Shown piece by piece: positions 17,129 to 24,779 of a stretch of DNA of 64,000 nt. Source of the DNA: SIG603 sp963621245 (GTDB taxonomy: Bacteria; Bacillota; Clostridia; Oscillospirales; Acutalibacteraceae); the NCBI GenBank assembly GCA_963621245.1, contig CAVFCW010000007.1, positions 1-64,000 of the forward strand. The letters are read 5' to 3'. A model generated the notes under the pieces. That model made no database searches, had not been told where the DNA came from, and saw nothing but the letters and a program-made list of their open reading frames with translations. The first letter of the stretch is position 1; each line of letters starts with the position of its first letter. The position numbers and the translations under genes were made by a program.

Positions 17129-17197
17129 TCACGCCAAATAAGACACTCTCGATGAGGTGCCAATTGATGATGAGCATGAAAGGAAACAGCTAAGCAT
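17129..17197 (-). CDS. Serine-rich leader peptide of the serCA operon (22 residues)
   Basis: A short open frame starting at an ATG preceded by AAGGAG at a normal distance, and ending at TGA. The peptide begins MLSCFLSCSSS and has eight serines among 22 codons (TCA five times, AGC, TCG and TCT), including three in a row, and two cysteines. It lies about 27 nt after the predicted transcription start and 36 nt before the terminator stem. The layout of promoter, Ser-rich peptide, terminator and serine biosynthesis genes is that of a ribosome-mediated attenuator like the E. coli trp and his leaders. The reading frame is seen directly; its regulatory role is inferred. Confidence 0.85.
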   Translation of the reverse strand: MLSCFLSCSSSIGTSSRVSYLA

Positions 17198-17230
17198 TGC
17201 GTTTTTCTCCTTGGTTATCTATTGGATACA

Positions 17231-17259
17231 ACTATACCATCTGTTTGCAAGATTGTCAA
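17231..17259 (-). promoter_or_regulatory. Sigma-A promoter of the serCA operon
   Basis: A perfect TTGACA (17254-17259), a 17-nt spacer and TATAGT (17231-17236) on the minus strand. Transcription should begin near 17224. So strong a promoter fits an operon controlled mainly by attenuation. Confidence 0.92.
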
Positions 17260-17275
17260 GCAAAACTTGCAAATC

Positions 17276-17303
17276 GACAAAAAAGGGACGGTTAAACCGT
17301 CCC
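17276..17303 (-). terminator. Intrinsic terminator of the MacB-type ABC gene
   Basis: An arm pair GGGACGG/CCGTCCC with a short TTTAA loop and a run of T on the minus strand, 22 bp after the stop codon. It lies just upstream of the serCA promoter and insulates it. Confidence 0.92.
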
Positions 17304-17325
17304 CTGTGAAATATTGCCTTTTATA

Positions 17326-20280
17326 TCACTCCGACCTCAAAGCCGTAACGGGATCCTGTCTTGCCGCCTTCTTTGACGGAATGAGACCGCCGAGCATGGT
17401 GATGCACATGCTTATTATGACGAGAATTACGGAAGCCTCGGGCGGAATGTAAGCCCTGAGCGTCGATATTCCCGTAAGCGAGTGAATGATGTGGTTAATC
17501 GGAATAGTCAAAAGATAGGAGATTCCTATGCCGAGAAGTCCTGAGCAAAGACCGATGATAAACGTCTCAGCGTTAAAGACCTGACCGACATTCTTCTTAG
17601 AAGCGCCGAGTGCTCTCAAAATGCCTATCTCCTTTGTTCTCTCGAGAACGGAGATATTCGTGATAATTCCGATCATGATGCTTGAAACGACAAGAGAAAC
17701 GCCGACAAATGCGATGAGAACATAAGAGATTGCGTTGATTATTGTTGTTATCGAGCTTGTGAGAAGCGCAACGTAATCGGTGTAAGTAATCTTAGAGTCC
17801 TCGTCTGCGGTGCTGTTGTAGTTATCGATGCTGTCGCTTATTCCGTCCTTAGCGGAGAAAGAATCGGTGTAGATGCTTATGCTTGACGGAGCGTCAAGGC
17901 TAACCTTTCCGAATGCCGTCATGTTGTCGTCATAGCTTGAGCCCTTTATGTAATTATCGTAGACCGAAATAAGAACATCTCTGTCGGGATCGTTTTCAAG
18001 CCAAGAATCGAGAGCCGCCGCCATGGTGCTTTCGTCTGCCGTACCGCTCATAAGAGCCGCCGCATCTGTGCTTACCGAAGAAGCGTCGGCATTTCCGCTT
18101 GCCTGAATGTAAGCGTATTGCTCCTCGGTGATATATCCGCCGGCAAGAGCGTCATCCGCCGACATATAGCTCAAAATTTCCTGAACGCCGCTCATATCGA
18201 CAGCCGAGGCGTCAGTCGTCTCAGTGTTTTCTGTGTTTTCGTCTGAACTGCCGTCCTCAGAATTCTGCATGCTGTAATACTGAATCATTCGGTAAAGCGA
18301 AGCCTTGTCGGTAACGCCAAGAGAATTGATGTACTCCTTTGCGTCCTCGATTTTCTCATCGTCGGAAGCCGCCTTAAAAGCCATTCCCGTCAAAACATTG
18401 GTGTCGGGAGTTTCGTCCTGAGCCTTAACGACTGCGCTTTCGTCCGTGTGCTCGATGATATAATCGGTAAGCTTTGATGTGTAACCAACACTTGTGGTTA
18501 TCTTGGGCGTTTCGGATGAATCGGCAATTCTGATAATTCCCGTAATTTTAAGCTCCAGAGCCTTGTCCTTCAATTCGTCATTTGAGAGACTGTCGGGAGA
18601 AACATAGCTGAAAGTGCCGTCTTCATTCTTTTCGTAGTTGTCACATGCAGGAATGAGATAGAACGTGTGACCGATAATATCGTCATAGCTCCATGTGATG
18701 TCCTCGGGGGTCTCGCCGTCGTTAACGGCGTCCTGAATTTTAACATACTCGTCCGATGTGATAAATCCGAGCTGATAGAGCGTCGATGCGCTTATTCCGT
18801 TGTCGGAATCGAGAACGAGAGAAACTTCGTTGTATTCTGTCGGCCAAGCGCCGTAAACAAGGTCGTAGCTGTCCTTGATAACAGAGGAAACATCGGTTTT
18901 ATCCTTGTTCATAGCCATTTCGGAGAAGTTATCCGCTCCGGAAGAACCCGTATAGCCCATCATGGAGGCAAGGCTCATCATGTTCTGGCTGTTCTGCATG
19001 ACGAGCGAGAATGCGGATGAATCGTCGCTTGTCTCAACATCGTCCGTGTCGGCGTCAGAGTTGATAAGCTTTCCGTCAGGATCATAAGAATAAACCTCGA
19101 AGCTTGTATCGTAGGAGTAAACAACTCCGTTTTCGCCGATGTACTGATTAATCTCGGAATCGGGATCGTCAAGGTAATGCTTGAAATCGGTGAGGTTGTT
19201 CTCAGTGAAGCTTGATGAAAGCGTATCGACCGCCTTCATCTCCTTGTAGCTTGCGTACACCTTATCGAGAGTTTTGTCGCTCTCCTTTTTCTCGGAGCCC
19301 ATGGTCATGCCGCTCATGCCAGTCATCTCCATCATTCCGCTCAAGTCAAACGTTGTCTTGCTTATCGTGAGGGGGTAGCTTGTCATGGTGTCCTTTTGAA
19401 TTTCGTCGATATATTCGTTGACGCCCGTCGAGAGCGAGAGAATCAGCGCAATGCCGATTATTCCGATAGAACCCGCAAATGCAGTCAAGAAGGTTCTTCC
19501 CTTTTTGGTGCGAAGGTTGTTGAAAGAAAGAGCAAGGCTTGTGCCGAATCCCATTTTTGCCTTGCCGATTTTCTTCTCGGACGGTTTTTCGTCGCTTGTC
19601 GGCTCGTACGGGTCTGAGTCGGAAATAATCTTTCCGTCACGAAGTCTGACTATTCTGGTCGAATACTTCTCGGCAAGCTCGGGGTTGTGCGTAACCATTA
19701 CGACAAGTCTGTTCTCGGCAACCTTCTTGAGAAGCTCCATAATCTGAATGCTCGTCTCGGTATCGAGTGCGCCTGTCGGCTCGTCGGCAAGAAGAATGTC
19801 GGGTTCGTTTACAAGTGCTCTTGCGATTGCAACTCTCTGCATCTGACCGCCCGAAAGCTGGTTCGGTCTCTTGTAGATTTGTTCGCCGAGGCCCACTTCT
19901 TCAAGAGCCGCCTTTGCCCTTTTCTTTCTCTCTGCGCCGGAAATTCCGCCGATTGTCAAAGCAAGCTCGACATTTGAGAGAAGATTCTGGTGCGGAATAA
20001 GGTTGTAGCTCTGAAAGACGAAACCGATTGTGTGGTTGCGGTAGGCGTCCCAGTCTCTGTCCTTATACTTTTTTGTTGATACAGAGTTGATTATGAGGTC
20101 GCCGTCGTCGTATCTGTCAAGTCCGCCGATGATGTTGAGCATGGTGGTCTTGCCCGAACCCGACGGGCCGAGTATCGAGACAAACTCGTTGTCACGAAGA
20201 TTTAGACTTACGCCGTCCAACGCCTGCTGAACCAAATCGCCCGTCTTGTACTGTTTTCTGATGTTTTTCAGTTGAAGCAT
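17326..20280 (-). CDS. MacB-type ABC transporter, fused ATPase and FtsX-like permease
   Basis: A 984-residue protein with an N-terminal ATPase of the LolD/MacB type: Walker A GPSGSGKT (38-45), signature LSGGQMQRVAIARAL and Walker B ILLADEPTGALD. A transmembrane segment near residue 265 leads to a large outside domain of about 530 residues, rich in Asp, Ser and Thr, and three transmembrane segments follow in a C-terminal FtsX domain (VLERTKEIGILRALGASKKNV). In Gram-positive bacteria such proteins move peptides or lipids, or act as mechanotransmitters, rather than serving a tripartite pump. The ATG with AAGGAG is chosen over a start nine codons earlier. It is transcribed alone; the substrate is unknown. 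Confidence 0.92.
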   Translation of the reverse strand: MLQLKNIRKQYKTGDLVQQALDGVSLNLRDNEFVSILGPSGSGKTTMLNIIGGLDRYDDGDLIINSVSTKKYKDRDWDAYRNHTIGFVFQSYNLIPHQNLLSNVELALTIGGISGAERKKRAKAALEEVGLGEQIYKRPNQLSGGQMQRVAIARALVNEPDILLADEPTGALDTETSIQIMELLKKVAENRLVVMVTHNPELAEKYSTRIVRLRDGKIISDSDPYEPTSDEKPSEKKIGKAKMGFGTSLALSFNNLRTKKGRTFLTAFAGSIGIIGIALILSLSTGVNEYIDEIQKDTMTSYPLTISKTTFDLSGMMEMTGMSGMTMGSEKKESDKTLDKVYASYKEMKAVDTLSSSFTENNLTDFKHYLDDPDSEINQYIGENGVVYSYDTSFEVYSYDPDGKLINSDADTDDVETSDDSSAFSLVMQNSQNMMSLASMMGYTGSSGADNFSEMAMNKDKTDVSSVIKDSYDLVYGAWPTEYNEVSLVLDSDNGISASTLYQLGFITSDEYVKIQDAVNDGETPEDITWSYDDIIGHTFYLIPACDNYEKNEDGTFSYVSPDSLSNDELKDKALELKITGIIRIADSSETPKITTSVGYTSKLTDYIIEHTDESAVVKAQDETPDTNVLTGMAFKAASDDEKIEDAKEYINSLGVTDKASLYRMIQYYSMQNSEDGSSDENTENTETTDASAVDMSGVQEILSYMSADDALAGGYITEEQYAYIQASGNADASSVSTDAAALMSGTADESTMAAALDSWLENDPDRDVLISVYDNYIKGSSYDDNMTAFGKVSLDAPSSISIYTDSFSAKDGISDSIDNYNSTADEDSKITYTDYVALLTSSITTIINAISYVLIAFVGVSLVVSSIMIGIITNISVLERTKEIGILRALGASKKNVGQVFNAETFIIGLCSGLLGIGISYLLTIPINHIIHSLTGISTLRAYIPPEASVILVIISMCITMLGGLIPSKKAARQDPVTALRSE

Positions 20281-20322
20281 CTTTCTTTCTCCTTGAATAA
20301 CTTCCAAATAAACCGTTTTACC

Positions 20323-20352
20323 GTTATACGCTTAACAAAGTTATTTTATCAA
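20323..20352 (-). promoter_or_regulatory. Probable promoter of the MacB-type ABC gene
   Basis: TTGATA (20347-20352), an 18-nt spacer and TATAAC (20323-20328) on the minus strand, about 43 bp before the ATG. Confidence 0.6.
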
Positions 20353-20382
20353 AAATTTTGTGATAAATGCGTGAACAAAGTG

Positions 20383-20415
20383 TAAAAAAAGAGAAGTCCG
20401 AAAAGACTTCTCTTT
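20383..20415 (-). terminator. Intrinsic terminator of the Wzz-type gene
   Basis: An 11-bp stem AAAGAGAAGTC/GACTTCTCTTT with a 6-nt loop and further T residues on the minus strand, directly after the stop codon. It ends the capsule locus. Confidence 0.92.
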
Positions 20416-20426
20416 CACATCAAATA

Positions 20427-21926
20427 TTAAACTTCTACGACAGAACCGAGAACCTTGACTCCACTTGTTTTGCAAAGGTCAAGCTCGCTCTTGATTTCGT
20501 CCAGTCTCGAATCGTGAGCTTTTTCGATAAGAACAGCCGCGTCGCAAGCCGACATATTATTAAGGCTCTCGGGATCGACAAGAATACTTCTGCCGAATTT
20601 AACCTCAAAGGGCTTGCCCTCAAGGCTCTTTGCAAGGCTTTGCATCACACTTTCGTCAGAACACGAACCCGTGACATAAAGGCTCTTCACAGCGTTTTTC
20701 TCTGCGCTTATAGCAATTCCCGCACTTATCATGGAAAGTCGCTCCTCGTTGGAGTATTTTAGCACTCTCGCACCGAACACATTCTGAAGCCATTTGTCAA
20801 CGCCCTTTTTGTCTTTGGTCTGAACGCCGAAAACATTCACGCCGAATGTGTAGTCCATATCCTCGGCACGCTTGATTCTTGCGGTGTAGATATACTTCAA
20901 AACCTCTATAAGAGCGATAATAACCATTCCGGCAATGAAACCGACTGCACAGTTCTTTTTGTCAAGACTGATTTTAACCTTGCTTGTCTCGGTAATTTCT
21001 TCCTCGGCAGTTGTCAAAGCGGCTGTCTCTTCATCTGCCTCATCGTCACCGTCATACATATACTGGGCAACAAGCGCATTGTAATATGCTGTCTGAGCCG
21101 TTGTCATATTTTTGGAGAGCGTGTTCATAGCCGTGAAAATCGTGTTGAGGTTGGAAACATATCCCTGCTTAACGGAGAGAATATCGCTAGCTACCGTTTC
21201 CGAGTACTGTTCTGAAACAAGAGAAATATCAAAGCTACCGAAAATCTTTTCAAGATCCGATTTCTGATTTGCCACCTGATCCTCGATTATCTTACCGATA
21301 TTTCTCGCAGTCTTCTCATCGGGAGCATAGATTTTAATCGTCATGGTATCCACAGCGTCGGTTCCGTCACCCTCGGTCAAACTGGGAGTAGTTGTTGTGA
21401 TAAGCTCCTGAATGTAAGCCAAGTCCGTATCCCAGCCGATTTCGTCACGGATTTTTGAGGCTGTATCGGTGTTGATAAGTCTCGAGCTGTAGGCCGAAAT
21501 TATATCGCCAGTGAAATCCTTGTAATCGACTGTCGGATAAACCGCATTGTAGTGAGTATCGATAATATACTGTATTGTAAATGTAGGCGCAGAAGAAGAG
21601 TCTATCTTCATCTTAACGGAATCGTTTAAATAGCTTTGAATCTCTGTCGCCTGAGCGGTGTAGGCTTTGTACGAGGCAAGCGCAAGCTCCGTCTCGTACT
21701 TTGTCTGCTCGCTTAAACCGCTTGCCGTGCTCTTCACATTTTTGGCAAGTTTCTGAGACTTTGTGAGGGACGCATCATCATCGGCGGAACTCGAGCTAAA
21801 GCTGTTCATAACGCTCGTGCCGAAACCGAACACTATCGCAAGAACGAGTGCAAGGCACAGCATAACTCTCCACTTTTGAAGAACACGATAAATCATTTCC
21901 TTTATGCTTATATGAATTTCTCCCAT
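20427..21926 (-). CDS. Wzz/CpsC-type polysaccharide co-polymerase with degenerate BY-kinase domain
   Basis: A 499-residue membrane protein with two transmembrane segments (about residues 17-38 and 325-345) around an extracytoplasmic, partly coiled-coil domain, as in chain-length determinants of capsule export. The C-terminal cytoplasmic part (about 350-499) follows the layout of bacterial tyrosine kinases: a VFGVQ segment, SLYVTGS, CDAAVLIEK and a final KVLGSVVEV. Walker A has decayed (GSCSDESV where GxxGKS/T is expected), and no tyrosine-rich tail is present, so it should not phosphorylate. It may bind partners or regulate. It has its own promoter and is the last gene of the capsule locus. 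Confidence 0.85.
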   Translation of the reverse strand: MGEIHISIKEMIYRVLQKWRVMLCLALVLAIVFGFGTSVMNSFSSSSADDDASLTKSQKLAKNVKSTASGLSEQTKYETELALASYKAYTAQATEIQSYLNDSVKMKIDSSSAPTFTIQYIIDTHYNAVYPTVDYKDFTGDIISAYSSRLINTDTASKIRDEIGWDTDLAYIQELITTTTPSLTEGDGTDAVDTMTIKIYAPDEKTARNIGKIIEDQVANQKSDLEKIFGSFDISLVSEQYSETVASDILSVKQGYVSNLNTIFTAMNTLSKNMTTAQTAYYNALVAQYMYDGDDEADEETAALTTAEEEITETSKVKISLDKKNCAVGFIAGMVIIALIEVLKYIYTARIKRAEDMDYTFGVNVFGVQTKDKKGVDKWLQNVFGARVLKYSNEERLSMISAGIAISAEKNAVKSLYVTGSCSDESVMQSLAKSLEGKPFEVKFGRSILVDPESLNNMSACDAAVLIEKAHDSRLDEIKSELDLCKTSGVKVLGSVVEV

Positions 21927-21929
21927 ATT

Positions 21930-21983
21930 TTATCCTTTCGAATATACCCAAACCGTGGGGGTTGCATTACTGCTTGATTGCAT
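21930..21983 (-). other. Possible 17-codon upstream reading frame before the Wzz-type gene
   Basis: An ATG three or so bases from the predicted transcription start opens a 17-codon frame (begins MQSSSNATP). Its stop lies within AAAGGATAA, the ribosome binding site of the next gene, three bases before that gene's ATG. It has no Shine-Dalgarno sequence of its own, so it could only be translated as a leaderless frame. Coding is uncertain. Confidence 0.3.
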
Positions 21984-21992
21984 ACTGCGAAA

Positions 21993-22021
21993 ATTATACA
22001 CATTTCAAGTAATTCCGTCAA
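21993..22021 (-). promoter_or_regulatory. Sigma-A promoter of the Wzz-type gene
   Basis: TTGACG (22016-22021), a 17-nt spacer and a consensus TATAAT (21993-21998) on the minus strand. It starts right after the stop codon of the preceding gene, so the Wzz-type gene can be made independently of the long capsule transcript. Confidence 0.85.
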
Positions 22022-22022
22022 C

Positions 22023-24725
22023 TTAAGCTTCGTTAACGCTTACCTCTTTGCCTAATTCGTCAAAGTACTTTTTAGAAACGACATTGCCCTTTTTGTCGTA
22101 TTCGTATTCTACAGAAGAGTATCCCTCTTCTGTAGAATACGGCTCGCCGTTTTTTCTGTACTCCGTTTTGACTATGCGGTTATAATCGTCGCAGTAATTA
22201 ATTTTATCGTATTCGGCTTTTTGCTTGTAAGCAATTTTTTTCAAGACGGCGCTTCCCTCGGCATGAACGTTAAATTCGAGGTTATTTAAGTCGCTCGCCT
22301 TAATTTTGAGAGTAAGGCTTACATTTCCGTACTCATTGTAAGCGTCCTCGCCTCTTGTCTTGGTTCTCATAACCGTTCCATCCTTGAGAGCCGAAACCGT
22401 AACCTTGCATTTTTCATCGGAATGAATATTGAACGTGACGAGGTACGTTCCGTTATCAAGCGCAATTGACGGGCCGTGAGTTATCTCGGCACTGTCGCCG
22501 TTAAGCTCAATGTATCCGTCAGAGTTTGCTTCCATGCCGTTTGATTTTGCAAGCGAATACAAGTCAACTGACAAAGAGTTCGGATAGTGATTGTAGGCCT
22601 TGTAGCCGTTTGACTCCATAGCGTCGATTACAGCCGAATCGTTTGTATAAAGCGCACGGTTATCGTTTACCTCAAAACAGGTGAATCCCTCTCTGAACAT
22701 CTCTCGCAAGTCCTCTGTCATGAGAACGCTGATATTGTCAAGCTGTGAGAACTCCGCACCCGATTTTGTCGAAAGAGAAATCTCGGGGAATTCGTCCATA
22801 TAAACATGCGGCAGAGTATCGGAATAAACCTTTCCCGAAGAGGCGCTCACCACTATGCTTAAAGCGTCGCTGTCCTCCTCGACTTGCTCGGTGTAATATC
22901 CCGCATTGCCCGTTATGACACGGCTGACGAGAATTATAAACGCAAACGGGAAAACAGCAAAAACTATGCCGTAAAGTTTTTGTTTTTTCTTCAGTGCCAA
23001 AACGCACCACACAAGCGCATAAACGCACACAAATGCGAGAAGATAAACAAAAACGATAAAAAGCTTGGTGTAAGAAGTTTTCTTCATGACATCGCAGAAG
23101 CTCTTTGCGCCCGTGACTATCTGTGCACGGAAAACAAGCGTGACTATTCCCGTCAAAAGCATAAATGCTGTCAAAGCGGCATATGTCAGATTTTTTTCGT
23201 TGATAGTCAAAGAAAGCATCACGACAAAGCCGATGACGAAAACAAGCACAAAAATCAAATTCCAAGCCGACTGCGAGAGTAAAAGTGAATTTGACTTGAA
23301 GAAAGCGAAAATCGATTTCCAAATGCCGCCCGCAGTCACGGCAATGCTCAAAACAAAGACGGCGCCCAAAGCGTACTCAACCTTTTTTGCAAGACTGATT
23401 TTATCCGTGAAAACTCTTTGCGGCACAGCCTCACGCTTAAACGGAACAAGCGCATAGCCGAATGCCATAACGAAAATCAAGAAGAAACGGTAAGTGAATA
23501 TCGTCACGATATAAAGCGCGGTGATTCCCACAAAGAAAAGTCCCTCGTTTCTCTCGTCCTCATCCTTTGAGAAAACTCCGAGAAGCCCCCTCACAAGCGG
23601 AAGCATGCATATGGCACCGAGGAGCAAACCGCCCTGAGCGAAAACCACGCCGACGGCATTTGAAAGCCCCGGATTATCCGCATATCTTGTTTCGCTCATA
23701 AACTCCAAAATGGGAGTATCGTTACCAAATGCGTTGCCGAAAAGCGGACTTTTCAAAAATGCCCTGAAGCAGAGGTAGTAGTCCTCGATGTGAGCCGAGA
23801 AAGAACCTTCCGCATTCTTTTTCTTTCCGAAAAAGAGTATTGCCGCAAGCAGACACGCTGCCGCCGCAAGCACTAAAGCAGCTGCAGTTCTGAACTTTGT
23901 CGGAACTTTTTTGAGTGCAAAAATCGCAAACGCCAAAATAAGAAGCATATATCCCAAGGTGCTACCCGTAAAAACAACCGCAAGCGTGAGAAAAACGACT
24001 GCCACGGCTCCGCTTTTGTTTTTCTTTAAGAAAAGTTCGGCATAAAGTGCCGTAATTAAGGGAATCATCGCCATGGGCGGCTCGGGGAAAATACCCAGCA
24101 TCTTGTAGAAATCAAAACCGCCAAGCGAGAAAATCTTGTCCGTGCTTATGCAGACTATTCCGAAATAATCGGTGTAAGATTTTAAATTACCCTTGTTTGA
24201 CCAGTGAGTCAAAACGCTCGACTCAGGCATTTTTCCGCCGAAAAATACCGAGAAAAGATAAATGATGACCGCCAGAAAAGCGTAAACCGCAACTATGTCG
24301 GCATATTTGTAAATGAGGTTATAGGGCTTTCCCTCCACCCTGTCGAGATAGAAAAACACGGTGACGGCAGGCAGAAAGAACAGAAACAGAATGAAGTAAG
24401 AAAAAAGCAAATCCGTCTTTCGCATGACGTTCAAAACGAGGAACGCCCCCATCAGCACGTACATTCCGCCCAATGTCGGCAAAAGCTTTATTAAGCTTTT
24501 ACCCTCTTTTGTCTCAAGATACCTAAAGCAAAGAAGGAAGAACGTCACGGCAAGAATTCCGAATCTTAAAAATTTCTCGTTGGTCGCTTCTCTTCCCGCA
24601 TAGAAATAAAACAGCGAATTGCACTCGAGGAATGTCAGCAAAACCAAAATGTATTCTGCCCAATTTTTAATTGTGTTCAAAGCAAAATCAGTAACATTTT
24701 TACCGATTTCTTTAGTTTTCTCCAA
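22023..24725 (-). CDS. Large Wzy/O-antigen-ligase-like membrane protein with outside domain
   Basis: About 900 residues. The first 640 or so carry some 16 hydrophobic segments like those of polysaccharide polymerases and ligases, including an O-antigen-ligase-like stretch. The last 260 form an extracytoplasmic domain: a carbohydrate-binding-like beta region, then a short tail EYEYDKKGNVVSKKYFDE that resembles YD-type repeats. The start is taken as the TTG at 24725, because AGGAAAGGGG lies 7 nt upstream; an earlier TTG lacks a ribosome binding site. It is the last gene of the main capsule transcript. It probably polymerises or transfers polymer or lipid-linked units, by analogy only. Confidence 0.7.
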   Translation of the reverse strand: MEKTKEIGKNVTDFALNTIKNWAEYILVLLTFLECNSLFYFYAGREATNEKFLRFGILAVTFFLLCFRYLETKEGKSLIKLLPTLGGMYVLMGAFLVLNVMRKTDLLFSYFILFLFFLPAVTVFFYLDRVEGKPYNLIYKYADIVAVYAFLAVIIYLFSVFFGGKMPESSVLTHWSNKGNLKSYTDYFGIVCISTDKIFSLGGFDFYKMLGIFPEPPMAMIPLITALYAELFLKKNKSGAVAVVFLTLAVVFTGSTLGYMLLILAFAIFALKKVPTKFRTAAALVLAAAACLLAAILFFGKKKNAEGSFSAHIEDYYLCFRAFLKSPLFGNAFGNDTPILEFMSETRYADNPGLSNAVGVVFAQGGLLLGAICMLPLVRGLLGVFSKDEDERNEGLFFVGITALYIVTIFTYRFFLIFVMAFGYALVPFKREAVPQRVFTDKISLAKKVEYALGAVFVLSIAVTAGGIWKSIFAFFKSNSLLLSQSAWNLIFVLVFVIGFVVMLSLTINEKNLTYAALTAFMLLTGIVTLVFRAQIVTGAKSFCDVMKKTSYTKLFIVFVYLLAFVCVYALVWCVLALKKKQKLYGIVFAVFPFAFIILVSRVITGNAGYYTEQVEEDSDALSIVVSASSGKVYSDTLPHVYMDEFPEISLSTKSGAEFSQLDNISVLMTEDLREMFREGFTCFEVNDNRALYTNDSAVIDAMESNGYKAYNHYPNSLSVDLYSLAKSNGMEANSDGYIELNGDSAEITHGPSIALDNGTYLVTFNIHSDEKCKVTVSALKDGTVMRTKTRGEDAYNEYGNVSLTLKIKASDLNNLEFNVHAEGSAVLKKIAYKQKAEYDKINYCDDYNRIVKTEYRKNGEPYSTEEGYSSVEYEYDKKGNVVSKKYFDELGKEVSVNEA

Positions 24726-24779
24726 AGTATTGTCCCCTTTCCTTAAGTGCAAAAAGCTCAAATTTCTCTTTGCACGGTT

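Noticed and set aside
17065..17224. T-box riboswitch for serine
   Set aside because: The conserved T-box sequence (AGGGTGGNACCGCG type) and a specifier stem are not seen; the coding leader explains the region better.
22738..23322. Minus-strand 194-codon frame inside the 900-residue membrane protein gene
   Set aside because: It is an out-of-frame shadow, rich in Cys and Arg, with no recognisable family.
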